A stretch of 64,000 bases of DNA from Ligula intestinalis. Taxonomy: Eukaryota > Platyhelminthes > Cestoda > Diphyllobothriidea > Diphyllobothriidae. Of the stretch, positions 22,301 through 33,529 are shown one piece after another. The notes under the pieces are model-generated. The model was not told where the DNA came from, ran no database searches, and was given only the letters and a program-made list of their open reading frames with translations. Location: contig JAYGXS010000004.1 of the NCBI GenBank assembly GCA_036362985.1, positions 29,540,562-29,604,561 on the forward strand. Direction: 5' to 3'. Both the position numbers and the translations under genes were made by a program. Each line of letters begins with the position of its first letter. The first letter of the stretch is position 1.

Positions 22301-25300
22301 TTCCAACAATTCGTTCACTTCTCATAGTGCTCTGAAGCAAATAAAGTACCTGGCCCGATGTTGGGTTAATTAAATATTTCTACCAAAGGTAGTTGCTCAG
22401 AAGACCAAATTTTAACCTGTGCTCAAACAGAACTAAGCAAATGGGGGATGGTTTTATCAATCGTATCAAAAGGCATGCTCCACTAAATGGGAGAATGAAA
22501 CCAATTTTCTCGTGGGCATCTACAGAATTAATGAATAGCCTAAGAAATTTGCCAGGAAGATTGCTTGTCTGAATAAAAAAAAACCGACGAAAAAGTGATA
22601 TTTGAATGAACCCACGAGTAATTGCCTCTTGTAGAAGAATTAAAATTTGTCCCCCTCAATGAACCGAAAACTTCGCAGCACCACCTTACGCTTGCATGTG
22701 GCTGCCAGCTTTATAGGCACCTCCATTAAATTCATTTTGTAACATTTTTTAAAGGCAGACCCAGTAGCAGCCTACCTTAACTGCACTGAAGACAGTTTTC
22801 TCCCGGTGTTAGTTCGCAAAATTAGGCATTTTTCTTGTCACAATTACCCCTGTCAAAATATCATGCAAATTTCATTGCTATAGCGAGCAAAAGTAATCCG
22901 TTTTTTAGCGTTTTTCGTTGTAAATAAATGACTCACACAATATCTGAGGAATGAACGTGTCTTCAAAACCGTGGGACGGGCCCTTTGATGTGTTTACTGC
23001 GCATCACTCGGCAGGCTCACTCGAAAAATGTACCGATTTGAGTCCATTTCAACACGTGGCTGTCGCACGTGCAAAAGCTATAAATCAGCTCACATAACTA
23101 ACAAGCGGCTTACTCATTGCTCATTTTGTTACAACCCCCCCTCAATACATTTTCTTTGTTTGGGACGAATTTTTATCTTCCTGTCTTTTGAGGCATTTTT
23201 GAAGTTATGATTAGAAAAAGATGAGATAAGTGGGCAAGAATGGTTGTTGTGACCGTCCAAACGGAACATAGGAATAGGAAGTCTCTGCCAGTTTAAAATA
23301 GGTGGCCATAGGATAAACTTCAAGGAGGGTAAATAGTCCCCTGCATTAATCCTAACATAACACTAGACCGTTGCCTTAACTCTAGCCCTCCCTAAACCTA
23401 GAGTTAAGACGAACCCTAGCCTTAATCCCTAGCACACTCCTGATCCCATCTGTGAGCTAATCACAACTTTAAACCTCACCCTAAACTGAGTCATAACCTC
23501 CACCTTAATCCTAAACCTAATATTCCCCGGAAAAGTCACCTGCGTTTTAGTTGGTTCCTGTTTCCGTGTCCTATTAAGGCATCCATACAGGTCATCGCTA
23601 CATAAAAGTTGTATGATATGAACGCTTACGCCTTACCGGTGGCGTATACAAGGGCTTATCCTAAGTTCCAGTAACTAGCTGAACGTTTACATTTTCTGAT
23701 AACTTTAGAGGGGACCGCAAGAGAGGTTATGAAGTTGAAGACACCAGACGATGACTTTAGTTCGATATTTTACCATAGATGAAGAACAGAGGCGGAAATT
23801 GTTTCAAATTAAGCTTCCGGGAAGAATAGGCGTATGATTTGTGTTTCTGTTAGCAGTTATCAGTCCATGGATTAGAACAGTATAACGGATGCTCTAGATA
23901 GTAAGCAGTTTTATTTTTAACCAATAGAATGTGTACATTGAAAAAGCGTCCATTTTTAATGCACATTTATTTGTGATTTTTGCAGCATTGATAATTGAAG
24001 TCATAGATAATTTGTAAACATTTTAATGACTGGTTCTAACTGACCACTCAGATGTGAAAACTGTGGTTTTTAGCAGCGCTCAAACTCGTAAAAAGGGACA
24101 AAGCTTAAGTAAAATCAGCGATCTAACCATCTGAAGTTTATTTTAACAATTGGGCAACTTATGGAATTCACCAATTTTAATACAGTAAGGTAACGGCTCA
24201 AACAGGGCTTTTTAAGCGATCAATATAAGATCCACCAGATATAATTTGATGACGGAAACTGAAGCAGCAATCATCTTTTCTTGATTATTTCTATTTTTAT
24301 AAATAAAAAAAGTTAGAAAAGGCATTTATTTGTCCAGAAGGGTACTTCAGATAGGTAGTCCGTTTTAGTCACTTGCTTCTCACTGTCAAAAGTCAGCCTC
24401 ATATATTGCACGTCAATTTATTTGGCAAATTCGGACCTTTTTAGAGTAGCTTAGGACAGAATTCATGTTACCGGCTTCATTAAGAGAAAACGACTTCTTA
24501 TAAATCTTCTGACTTTTATTTTATACAGTATGTTAGGTTTGCGAAACGTGAGGTAAAATCGAACGGGCATTTTAGATTTCAGTTTTTTTTAAACTTTTTA
24601 TTAATGGTATCACCTGCGTTTATTATTTAAAATTGCGAATTAAAGTGAAGGGTTCTTAGGTGGACCATTTTGCCTCATTGGGTGATTGTCTTTTTTAAAT
24701 TTGACCTGCTCTGTCGGACATAGCACCCGCTCGCTTAATCAGATATATGACCGGCTCGAACTGGTGTTTGGGATTGGAGCGAGAGATAGCGAGGTCGATT
24801 TTCAGCGCATATTACTTTCTCGCAACAATCAGACGCGTTTGAACTACCACGGGGCACAAATAGTCGTGGATTGGAAGGTTGCCAACTGACGGAATAGCTC
24901 TGTCCTCTTCTCAGAATGCAGGGTCGAGCTTCAGTGGACCCTCCTCAATGCGATATCTATGACACTCTTAATCAGTTGAGCACATGTAGATGAGATGGTT
25001 AGTTCTAGCAGAAACCACGCTCGATTCTGATTTCGGTTTTTTTGATGCCATCTTGACAACAGGCTCAAGTGGATGTATGCTGCGCACGTACAGTATCAAT
25101 ATAAACTACTTACCTCACTGCTTCTGCGACCATCGTACAGAGGGGCGCACACTGGACATAGTCGGAACCGAGGATCGATCTGTCCTCTAACATCAAAAAT
25201 TAATTCCACGAGCTCTTAAATATCTGGTTTCATGTCAGAATGCGAATGCCTTTTGGATGCTCGGTCGTGAGGGTGGGACCCTTAGAGCGTAGTCCGAATG

Positions 25301-28300
25301 AGTTGTCTCGTGAGTGCACTTTCCTAAACTACGTTCGATGTCAATGTTGAGTAAAACCAAAAATTAAGGCGTCAGGTCTTGTAAGTTTTGATCACCATAA
25401 ATATCAAGTTTTTGAATTGCTGTAAATTTTCAGATTTCAGTTAATTAAGGCGAAAACAGCATAAGCAAGTAAGGTTGGGGATGTAATTCTAAAAATTGCT
25501 CCTTGTAAATGATTTTTCTCTTATGTTTTTTGCGTTGATTTAGTATGAAACGTTTACTCAGCGGTGGTCAGGTTACAATATACCACGTTTGAATGTTATC
25601 TGAATGAAATGATGCGCCGCAGCGGAATCACATAAAGTTTTAATTCTAATTAGTCCGCAAAATTTATGGTTTAGAAGTTTTTACTGCTCTGTCTGGGACA
25701 CATTAATATCGAATCCTTTAGGTGATTACATGTTCGCTGGTCATGCTATTTTGATTTATTGAGTGGATTTTAGGATTAAAAGGCTTTCGTAGTCACATTT
25801 AGAGCGTTTTTCACGTTTGCGAACTTGCCACTTTTCTAAATAATTTGGTAGTTCACAACACACAACAATATCATTTTTAACATTTCCCTTAAGTTCTACA
25901 TTTGCTAAAGCGTGTTCATTACTATTTTAAAGCTTGGATCTATGTATTTATGCCGGTTTGCGAGTGATGATCGGTCATTTTTAAATTTCAGGATTTTGCA
26001 TGTGATATGTCGTGCACTGTCATGAAATCCATAGAATCATTTTATTAAGCTTTGATACCTACTTAACAAGTTCATGCGGTTAATTTGATTGATTTACTAC
26101 CTAATATTAAAGACGCTACTAATGACTGTCGGTAATCCAAACTTATTTACATTGGTCAGCAGTTGAATAAAATATTTATTTTTCATTAGAGAACGAAATA
26201 AATATGGGCAAAAGCAAGTTGATACAAAGTTAACTCGGAACACGCTCCGAGTGCACCTCACATGCGATGCATAGTGAAGACATCTAAGGGTTCGTTCATG
26301 ATTTCTAGATGGTTACGGTACAATTTCTTTTCTCAAATATACTCTGAGCCGTTTGTTTAGAAAGAAACACGTTAAGACAGCTAGGCGTTGCTCCCTAAAG
26401 AACTTACATTTTCTTGACATTCAGGCAGAACCAATAGTGCTTGCTTGTTCGCTGCACAAAATGACAAGAAAAACATGCGAATTGCTCCAAAACAACTCCG
26501 TGGAAGAGTTGTTCTCAGTGCGATCTCATAAACTTTTGTCGAGTTTACCTTAAAAAGTGTGGCAACACGATTATAAAAAGGGATAGCTGCAAAGCTGACG
26601 GTCACAGTCCTCTTCTTGACCGTGAATGCGGAGGACTATTGGCAGAAATAAAATCCTGAGCTATTTACTGGGCTTTGGATGTTCGTCCGTACTTTCTGGA
26701 CAGTTTCAACACCGAGTGAAAAATCCTCATCGGCATTTCTTTATGAATTTTCGGTATGCCACAATTACAGAGAGATGTTCTTGAACAGGCCCAGTTTCTC
26801 CCTGTAAATCACCAAGAATTCAAATGAGGTAGTGTAGCCTCGGTCAACTTGTTTTGTCAGAAGCGAAAGTCATACAGCAGAAGCGAAACGCAACGCCCAG
26901 TAAACCTTAACTGGGACACATTCACCAGCTTTAGTCATTTAATAGAAGTCCCGTCCGTTCTGTCCTGACTGACGGTGGGTACGAGATAATGCGGTTAACT
27001 TTTTTATATAAAGGACCAATGAAATAGCGCTACAATTAGTTAGAAAAAAGTACATTTTATTCATGCTGAGCAGTTAAAAAAACTTTATACCACGGATTAG
27101 ATAATAAATGAGACTTGTAAAAAACCAAGATAAAACATTAGGGTTGAATGAGCGTAGACTAATTTCGTTAACTGGCTTCTGTACATTTACCAGCGGGCAC
27201 CCTCCTTTCAGCCTGTTTACAGCCTATTAATTCCGGAGGCTCCAGGCTTTAGCCCCATTTGAGCGCAGATTAAAATGCGCTCTTCAGCACAATTTCCGTG
27301 AGCACCAACGTTCAATAAATGCAGTTTCAGGACAAGCAATTTCTTAGCCACCGAGCCTTATGAACAGAAAAGAAATTGCCGAAAGTTCTTCCGGGAAGCA
27401 TAGTACTAAATTGGCTTTGAATACTACTTCGAACAAATTTTTTGTGTATGAGGAGCGGAGTTGCAGGTTAAGCTCGAAGTTTCCAAGGGAAAAGTATGCT
27501 ATAACTAAGATTTGAACATTTTTGAAGTCAGAGATTTTTATTAAGTCTAGGAAAATGAGACTGTACTGTCAAAGAGCCTGCACAAATCTGCGCATCCCTT
27601 GAGTCTGCTGATCTCTGTGTTATTTCTTTCTTTCTCTGATTCTATGAACTATATTTTTCATATTGTTTCATATTGTTGCCGTAGTAAACGTTACTGGTGT
27701 CTTCCACCGGAGTAAAAAAATCTGGGATGGAGTTAAAACATCCTTGGCCATGGTGGCTACGAAGCGTTGAATGCGACTTTTAAAGTGAAATTAAAATAAC
27801 ATTTTGTGTTTTGCATACATTACTTTAGAAAAATCCAAATAGAAATTTTCCAGTACATTGCTTGCCAGTTAATTACTTTGAATTACAAACTTCGTCCTCA
27901 TTCCAGTATGAGAGCTAAAAATGAATCAGTATTCGGCGAGGGACAAAGGGGGTGGACTTACTGAGAGGGTGATCAATTTCAGCGTTAATTGCTGTTCCTT
28001 ATATGGGGGTTCCAAATTCAAGGAGATAGGATAATAACCATTCACTAACACCACATGGTTCAGTCTGGCCCAAATACTGTCATTTCGTTAGAAAAAATAC
28101 CAAAGAAGCTATTTTCACTTCGAATGTCATGCACAGCAAACCTCAGGCACTCCGTATCATGCCGAATTGATTCCGTTTTAACACAACAGAATGCCATTTG
28201 CTGGTTTTAATTGCGTTAGATCTGCTGTTAACTTCAGTTACCCTACACTAAATTCGCGCATTAATTGCAACCGAAAAGCTCCATAGAAAGTAACCATGTA

Positions 28301-29537
28301 GGTTGATATGACGAGAAAAAACATGCACTGAAACGACCTTAGATGAACAATATGGCCTTTAGATTTCACGAGTCTCTGCATTTTTGTGAGGCGAGTCTAT
28401 TTCGATTAATTATCTTCCCCCTTCCGATTTTATAAGCATGTTCATTTCCGTTAAAAAACATTGAGAGGAGTGTTTACAAAAAGGTTGGTGACTTAATAAT
28501 CATCCCTTAAGTGAGGGGATGTTGATTTTCCTGGAAAGGTTAAAACATCGTCAACGAAACTAATAACTGTTGACTCCCATCCTAGTCGGAAAAAATGTAA
28601 AGGACTACTGTAAATGGTAATAATCTCACAGTTTATTCTAAGGGCTAAAAACCTTTGACAAATGACGTGGCTGAAAAAAGTGTATGAAATCGCTAAGCAA
28701 ATACGGCAAGAAAGGGGCTTGAATGAGGTGCATATTCGAGATTCAGGTTCTTGTTGCAAAGAAACTAAATGGTAGATTTTTTATCCTATAACCACCCAAA
28801 AGCTCGAACGCCTAAACCCAATGATCGCGGGTTCACATTCTTGGCAAAAAATGATATTTCTAATAGTTCTCTTGCTGTCTACTCCTTTGTCCACAACCGC
28901 AAGCCTGGTCGTCGGTCATACTATTGCTCAAGATTTTCAGAGGCTTTAACTCAAAACTGCCTCGTTTCTGCATGTATAAATAGGGGAAGCCTGTGTTTTG
29001 GCGTAACTTTAAGGAAATGCTAAATACCTACTGCTTCCAAAAGAATAAGAATAAAACGATGCGCATGAAAACTAAAGTTGATGGGTTAATAAGTAGGGAT
29101 CATACTGCCAGACACCTGTACCAAAGCAAAGACCAGGTTAATCGTCAATAAAATAATAGTTGAATGTCACTTACTTGTAATTTTATTCCGATTTCTTTTC
29201 TTGAGGTAAATCCCTGGGAAATTTCGATCTCAGCTACGGACCTAGTAGCTCGTTCTGTTCGAAAGTTGTATTCCTGTTCACTGTCGGTGTTATTTCTAAA
29301 ATTTGTGCTGAACAGAGAGTGACTTTTAGGCAGTGTCACAGTGTTGCTGTCAGAAAACTGGGGGGGTTCATTCCAACAATGCACGTCATCCCAGTTCACT
29401 TTGATCTCCAAGTCGTCAATTTGGACCTTCCGCTGTGCTCTGGTTCGAGTGGCAATGAACGCGTTCAGTGCCCATGACGTCACTACTGCTGTGAGGTCAA
29501 ACAACTCCAATTCGGGCTTCTGCTGGGCAGTCGTCAT
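16066..29537 (-). CDS. ETX/MTX2-type (aerolysin-like) domain protein gene, whole span
   Basis: A three-exon host gene: 29537-29175, 19604-19458 and 16368-16066. Both introns are GT/AG and phase 0, so the three pieces read through as 271 codons, close to the size of single-domain members. Members of this superfamily assemble into beta-barrel pores in membranes; animal relatives are mostly of unknown role. Evidence is the asparagine/serine-rich segment in exon 1, the EEELNWGVDTRIVVPPHS pattern in exon 2 and the alternating beta-strand composition in exon 3. No signal peptide is visible at the start, so a cytosolic protein or leaderless export is likely (inference). The stop codon lies in an unlocated short exon below 16061. 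Tandem GT/AG phase agreement makes a pseudogene less likely. Confidence 0.72.
16369..18105. other. Intron 2 of the ETX/MTX2-like gene, proximal part
   Basis: Intron sequence without a recognised element. The remaining part of this intron (18110-19457) holds a fold-back repeat and SINE-like pieces. Confidence 0.45.
18110..18761 (+). repeat. Fold-back repeat, copy 1 (complete inverted arms)
   Basis: A 5' block (18110-18368) leads into inverted arms 18369-18440 and 18689-18761. The arms are about 72 bp with very high identity and share 'atacttaaagaaag' in the left arm. The spacer is about 248 bp. No coding is evident. The 5' block and left arm recur directly at 48015-48335, while the spacer recurs there in the opposite orientation. 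It resembles a MITE or fold-back transposon; no transposase relationship is visible. Confidence 0.7.
18790..18925 (+). repeat. Dispersed repeat related to the hairpin at 21381-21618
   Basis: From 'gttaaatcacacttgga' onward it aligns with the minus strand of 21618-21480 over about 130 bp, sharing 'cccaagcgggatttccta'-like landmarks. Like that copy it lies next to a SINE-like B box (19011-19025). Confidence 0.5.
18965..19070 (-). repeat. tRNA-derived SINE-like element
   Basis: On the minus strand the B-box-like 'gcgggttcaagtccc' (19011-19025) is followed by a tail shared with the copy at 2950-3072 (ccgaatgctgcgagtttttta). A separate A-box-like 'tagctcaagtaggg' occurs on plus at about 19106-19119 and may belong to another fragment. 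No intact tRNA is present. Confidence 0.55.
19458..19604 (-). CDS. ETX/MTX2-like gene, exon 2
   Basis: A 147-bp internal exon (49 codons). It is bounded by a good acceptor (pyrimidine tract then CAG, AG at 19605-19606) and a GTAAGT donor (19452-19457), both phase 0. It contains AGFSHEIALNETSRQTVEEE and DTRIVVPPHSTAEADV. This region corresponds to the amphipathic, Thr/Ser-rich insertion hairpin and the following 'vPPhs' turn of the pore-forming domain. The residues seen are consistent with the family and show no stop or frameshift. Confidence 0.75.
19795..20300 (+). repeat. AT-rich dispersed repeat fragment
   Basis: It shares landmarks with 53465-53860 and 62455-62600: 'tattttgatta..gagtga', '..aagccttttattaagg' and, further on, 'attttgttttaccgcat'. 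It is a diverged partial copy of the long AT-rich family described at 53465 and 62455. Confidence 0.5.
21290..21355 (-). repeat. SINE-like B-box fragment
   Basis: The minus strand reads 'ggggtttgaattccc' (B-box-like, about 21305-21319). It lies on one side of the hairpin at 21381-21618, with a plus-strand SINE-like piece on the other side. Confidence 0.4.
21381..21618. repeat. Imperfect long inverted repeat (hairpin element)
   Basis: The two halves are imperfect inverted copies over about 100 bp each. They begin 'gagtttaatcaca' on the left and end 'gtgattaaactc' on the right. Related sequence occurs at 18790-18925. The size and structure suit a MITE-like or SINE-dimer-derived element. Confidence 0.6.
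21636..21900 (+). repeat. Two tandem tRNA-derived SINE-like pieces with a poly-G tract between
   Basis: The first piece has A-box-like 'cagctcagttggctaa' (21641-21656) and B-box-like 'gggttcagatcc' (about 21690-21701). The second has B-box-like 'gggttcgaatctaacc' (21842-21857). Their post-B-box tails (aaggtcgcaga / gaggccgcgaa) are alike. A G homopolymer at 21797-21810 separates them. Confidence 0.55.
23340..23600 (-). repeat. TTAGGG-like degenerate dispersed repeat, copy 3 (inverted)
   Basis: On plus it reads as CCCTAA/CCTTAA variants (about 23365-23525), followed by 'tattccccgg' and 'gtttccgtgtcct'. Read on minus, these are the leader and array seen at 4720 and 7725. Confidence 0.65.
29175..29537 (-). 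CDS. ETX/MTX2-like gene, exon 1 (start exon)
   Basis: The ATG at 29535-29537 gives 121 codons ending exactly at a GTAAGT donor (29169-29174). An in-frame TGA lies a short way upstream, so translation cannot start earlier in this exon. The exon carries the N-terminal region and, near its end, NNTDSEQEYNFRTERATRS. This type of 'non-terminal Asn/Thr plus strand' motif is typical of the first long strand of ETX/MTX2 and natterin-like domains. There is no hydrophobic leader. The exon ends after a complete codon (phase 0). Confidence 0.72.
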
Positions 29538-29539
29538 GA

Positions 29540-29660
29540 GGTCCAAAAGTTGCGTGAGACTGACTGCTGTTCAGTTCTATCTAGCTGATGCCACAGCCGA
29601 CCAATAGCGTGCTCGACACAAGGCCACGTCATGATTGGTTCTACTGTCTCTATGATGCCC
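29540..29660 (-). promoter_or_regulatory. Putative promoter of the ETX/MTX2-like gene
   Basis: Immediately upstream of the minus-strand ATG are a CCAAT box in each orientation: 'gaccaatagc' near 29600 on plus, and 'accaatca' on minus near 29632-29640. A 'cacgtcatga' CRE/E-box-like site lies between them. No TATA box was recognised. The call rests on position and motif clustering only. Confidence 0.3.
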
Positions 29661-31735
29661 GAACAAAAAGAAAGTGGCAGTCGAGGCCTAGTTGGCTAAA
29701 ACGTTACCTTTAAGCATGCTGGCCCTAATCAACGCTTTATGTATGCAATCCTTGTATTTATTCACACAACGGAACAGGGGGCATTTTTGTGAATATCTAC
29801 CTATATAAAATTCAGCGACGTACTGCCTATCCCTTATTCTAACCAGGACGGGTAATAGAAGAACAAAGTTAAGGAGACGAATGATTCTTTACGATAGGTA
29901 AAATATCGAGGAAAATTGTTGAAGTCCAGAAAGACAATCAACCAATGTAGTTAATGTGGTATGTAGTAGGAGTTTAAAAAATGTCTAATTACATTCTAAT
30001 CATGTATTCCTAACAGAGGAGTCTAGTTACTGAAGTCGAAAGGACTGTAAATATAACCTGTGATACATGCGTTTACTATAGTCCTTATAGCGACTACATA
30101 TAACTTTCAAAAAACAAACGTCAAAATATGCTTGAAGTTCTGCCTACGGTTTTCCATTGGACCAATAATTTTAATTGAGCGGGACGCTACCGGGGGCCTA
30201 CTGCCAATCGCTTTGATTAACCAAAATGTTTATACCGAAAGGCTTTTCACGACACTCATGGCAGTAAAAACCAGTGCAGCAATTACGTTTATTCAGCAGA
30301 TAGATTTGTGGGAAATTTAAGCATCAGAAGAGTGTAGTTTAGGGTTCTTGAGAAGTCTACGCACTGTTAAACTGCATTCGTGTAGACACCCAGTGACGAC
30401 AGAAGAAAATCTCAAAAAGTGGCCTTTGTCGGACATGATGTAGGTAAAATTTACAAAAACGGTTCAGCACATGTCTTGCGTATTAAGAATTTTGATAGAC
30501 ATTCAAAACAACAAGGTATATACTGAGGCTAATTAAGGGCTTAAGACCCGTGAATGGTTATCTTTTCCTGGAATTATGCGCAAAGACGCCTTTATTACTT
30601 GGATGAGGCATTCCCATTTCCGTATTCTGTTTGAGCGGCTGTACAAGTAATAATGATGTCTATTGGCCCGTGGCGTATATGGGGTAGTTTATTCTCAAAG
30701 TATTCAGCCAAACAGGAAGAAATAGACATTTACGGAAGTGCATTAAGCAAAGCTTAACCTGAATGAATTACTCGATTTAGCCTTAATGCTGTGTGATAGT
30801 CAAGTATGTGACGATTCAAGCAGCTACCCATGCTGTGAATTGGCTGATAATTTGAATACCAGGGAAAAAAGTAATGGTTTCATTATAGGCCTGAAAATAC
30901 ACATTAACGGAAACAGTCTACAAAGTAAGCAGTTAAATGCTTCATCTCAAATTGATAAACATATACTTAAAAAACTAAATAGTCATCGATGCCTTTGATA
31001 CTTGTTTTAGAATTAGTTTTATTTGTACAACCTTATCTGGCTCATAGAAAACAAAGGGCATGCTAGGAGACCCAGTGAAGAGTCGGGCTCCTCGCAGCTG
31101 TGTCACAAACGTGTCTGGGATTTCAATTACTATCTGCGCTGCCAGTATGCTAATTGCAAAGGTTACAGCAAACAAGTGATTTTGAAGCAAGCGGAATGGG
31201 TTGGTAAAATATCTGGCGTTTTGACCGGAATTTACTCAAAAAAATAATTTTCAAAAAGATTCCTGAAAAAAGGGAACCCATACGCACGGATTCACGGAAA
31301 TATATAGAAAATCCGATTGGTTAAACCAGAACCAACTACAATATCTCGTTCTTTTTGAAAGAAAAACATTATTTAGCGGTTTCTCCTGCTAATCGATTTG
31401 GAGACCTTATTTAAGAGGATTTTTTCACATCGAGGCCTGTCAAAATATTACGAACAGGGTTTCAAGAGTTTCACCGCACCTTATATCTCATCGATTTTTA
31501 AAACGAAACAGGTAAAACATGCTTTTAATTGGATAAGTGAAGTAAGCTGTATTCCGAGATTATATGATGAAAAGAAAGAAGATCTTCGGAAAATTGCGAC
31601 GTACTTTTAGCTTCGTCACTGTCTTAAAGCATGACATGGGCTTTCAATGTGTAGGTCCAAAGTAAGTCACAAAAACTAAAGGTAATCATGCGTTATTTTC
31701 CGGTTTGCATTTAAACGCAGCTGTATTCAGATCGT
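29661..31735. other. Unassigned sequence upstream of the ETX/MTX2-like gene
   Basis: No gene recognised. A weak SINE-like A-box piece ('ggcctagttggctaaaac') lies at about 29686-29703. Several 66-86 codon frames occur with no family resemblance. Confidence 0.4.
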
Positions 31736-31739
31736 AATG

Positions 31740-31960
31740 AGACAAACGCCTGTGTCTAGTTCTTTTGCTCTAATCCTAAAATGTCCTGCGCATTTAGTAG
31801 CCAATATTGGCGCCGAAAACTTTCTAGTAGGTAATTGGGCTTCCGAAACGGACCGCATGGTAAATGCGCTGAACGAACACAGGACCAGAGCAGGGCGTTA
31901 TTCGGTTTGCGCGCCCACCACAATTGCCGCACACCGAAGCGACGGGAAGAGAATCGGGCA
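31740..31960 (-). repeat. Dispersed repeat shared with 56885-57020
   Basis: The minus strand aligns with plus 56885-57020, visible at the translated level as ARKPNNALLWS here and QRNPNNACRAL there. It is also visible in the DNA as 'ccatgcggtccgtttcgg' here versus 'ccacgcggtgcgcttagg' there. Diverged; family unknown. Confidence 0.45.
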
Positions 31961-32149
31961 TGCGTAATTGCGGGCTCACGCTCAGCCAGCCCCTGCACCT
32001 GACCTCTGTCTGACTAGGACACGAAAGGCTAAAATACTATAGAAATAGTAGTGTTAATTAAAATCCCATGTGGTACGTAAGAAGGAGGAAGGGCATTGAC
32101 CGGGAAAGCTTTATTTTGTATGTGAGGTTTTCGATAGTTGTCTCGTCTA

Positions 32150-32505
32150 TTCATCTTCGGAGAGTGAATACTCTAGCTCCTGGCTCTCGCTATGTGTCGC
32201 TCCTTTCTTCCGCTACATCTAGACGCGGGGAGAAAAAAAAGAGGGGGGGGGGGGTGAAGCGACAGAGATGACCAGCACGCGGGAAGACCAAATAAACACC
32301 GTCGCCTTCGTTGCAGACAGTGCCAACGCAGAGCCGAGTGCGGGTGACGGTTATCAGGCGGTTGGTGCGGCTTGCGGTTATCACCGAGAAACGCGAGCCA
32401 CACGGAGCGGCTCAAACTGGTTTGGTAGACTACGCCTGCGGAAGAAAGGAGCGGCATATAGGGAGAGCCAGGAGCCAGAGTATACACGCTCTTAAGATGG
32501 ATAGA
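32150..32505. repeat. Inverted repeat with about 62-bp arms
   Basis: The left arm (32150-32216) and right arm (32440-32505) are inverted copies sharing 'ctcctttcttccgc' and 'tcctggctctc' (left sense). The spacer is about 225 bp and contains a G homopolymer at 32245-32254. Confidence 0.6.
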
Positions 32506-32574
32506 CTAGGTAACTATCGGAAACGTAAGATAAAAAATAAATCTCTCCCGGCGGATCAGTCGTGCTCGATCCTG

Positions 32575-32765
32575 CCCCCGGTCTTCCTGACTCCACCTTG
32601 ACACCCGACGCGGGCGGGTGAGGGAGAAGGGAGTGTGCTGGATGCATAGCAAGGCTTCTCCCACTTAAAACAAATCCATGCGCAAGCTATTGCGTTTGCT
32701 TTCAGCCAGTTGAAGCACGCGGTGTACATCGTGGAGTTCGACGGTCAAACTGTCGGTAGGCTGTT
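32575..32765 (+). repeat. Direct repeat, copy 1
   Basis: It aligns with 33200-33395 through a series of landmarks: a '..ctgactccaccttgac' versus '..actctgccttgaca' start, then 'gaagcacgcggtgtacatcg' versus 'gaaacacgcggttgacctcg', then 'gacggtcaaactgtcgg' versus 'aacggtcgaactatcac'. Diverged. Confidence 0.5.
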
Positions 32766-33199
32766 GTACGCATCAAGCCGGCCAACAGATATATTCAAGG
32801 AAATTCGAGTTCTGCGTGTTCGACCCACAGCTCGTGATTTTTCTCCTCATGCCACACTGGAAACGTGGCGGAACACGAGAGTACGAACCCCCATATCCCG
32901 AGAGATTTGTGATCGTTTCAAGAGTGGTCAGGACTATGAGTATGGTAGGGTTAAAGTAAAAGGTTACTTTGAGGAGTAACTTTGGGGCTTAGAGTTGGAG
33001 TTAGGCCACGAGGTAATTTGTCGCTGCTGAAATATTGTCCAAGAATTCTTGTATTACCGGAAGAACTTTATACTTTGAAAAGCGAATCCAGAGACCGTGC
33101 TATCGACAGTGTTATCAAAATGAGAGTCAGTAGGCAATGGCCTTTTAGACATTCGGACTCGTCTGGGGTACGAGCCAGCTGTGGCGGGTCGCGTCAGCC

Positions 33200-33395
33200 A
33201 CCTGTGCCCTCTCCCGCCTCCGGTATTCCTTACTCTGCCTTGACAAGTGAGTGAAGGAATAGAGAGCGGGCTAGAAGCAACACAAGTCTACTTACATTTA
33301 ACACTTATCAATGCGTAGGTCATGCCGTTTGTCTTTAGCATACCGAAACACGCGGTTGACCTCGTTAACACCAACGGTCGAACTATCACAAAAGT
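33200..33395 (+). repeat. Direct repeat, copy 2
   Basis: Partner of 32575-32765. Between the two copies are short TTAGGG-like words (about 32944-33005) that may belong to the dispersed TTAGGG-like family. Confidence 0.5.
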
Positions 33396-33529
33396 GAGTT
33401 TGAAATGTTGACTGGCATACGAAAAATCCAATTTTAAGCCATGCAGCCACTTGAATTTTAATCCTGACCTTTGAATTACACTCTTCTTGGTTTGTTTGTT
33501 TGTTATGGCTGTGATCATGCCTGATCTAG

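Larger units (their letters stand above)
19605..29174. other. Intron 1 of the ETX/MTX2-like gene
   Basis: A 9.6-kb intron. Within it I recognise AT-rich repeat copies near 19795-20300 and 25730-25850, SINE-like pieces and a hairpin at 21290-21900, and a TTAGGG-like block at 23340-23600. The stretch 26100-29100 shows nothing I can name. A GC-richer island at about 24690-25330 holds two 66-67 codon plus-strand frames of unknown nature. Confidence 0.55.
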
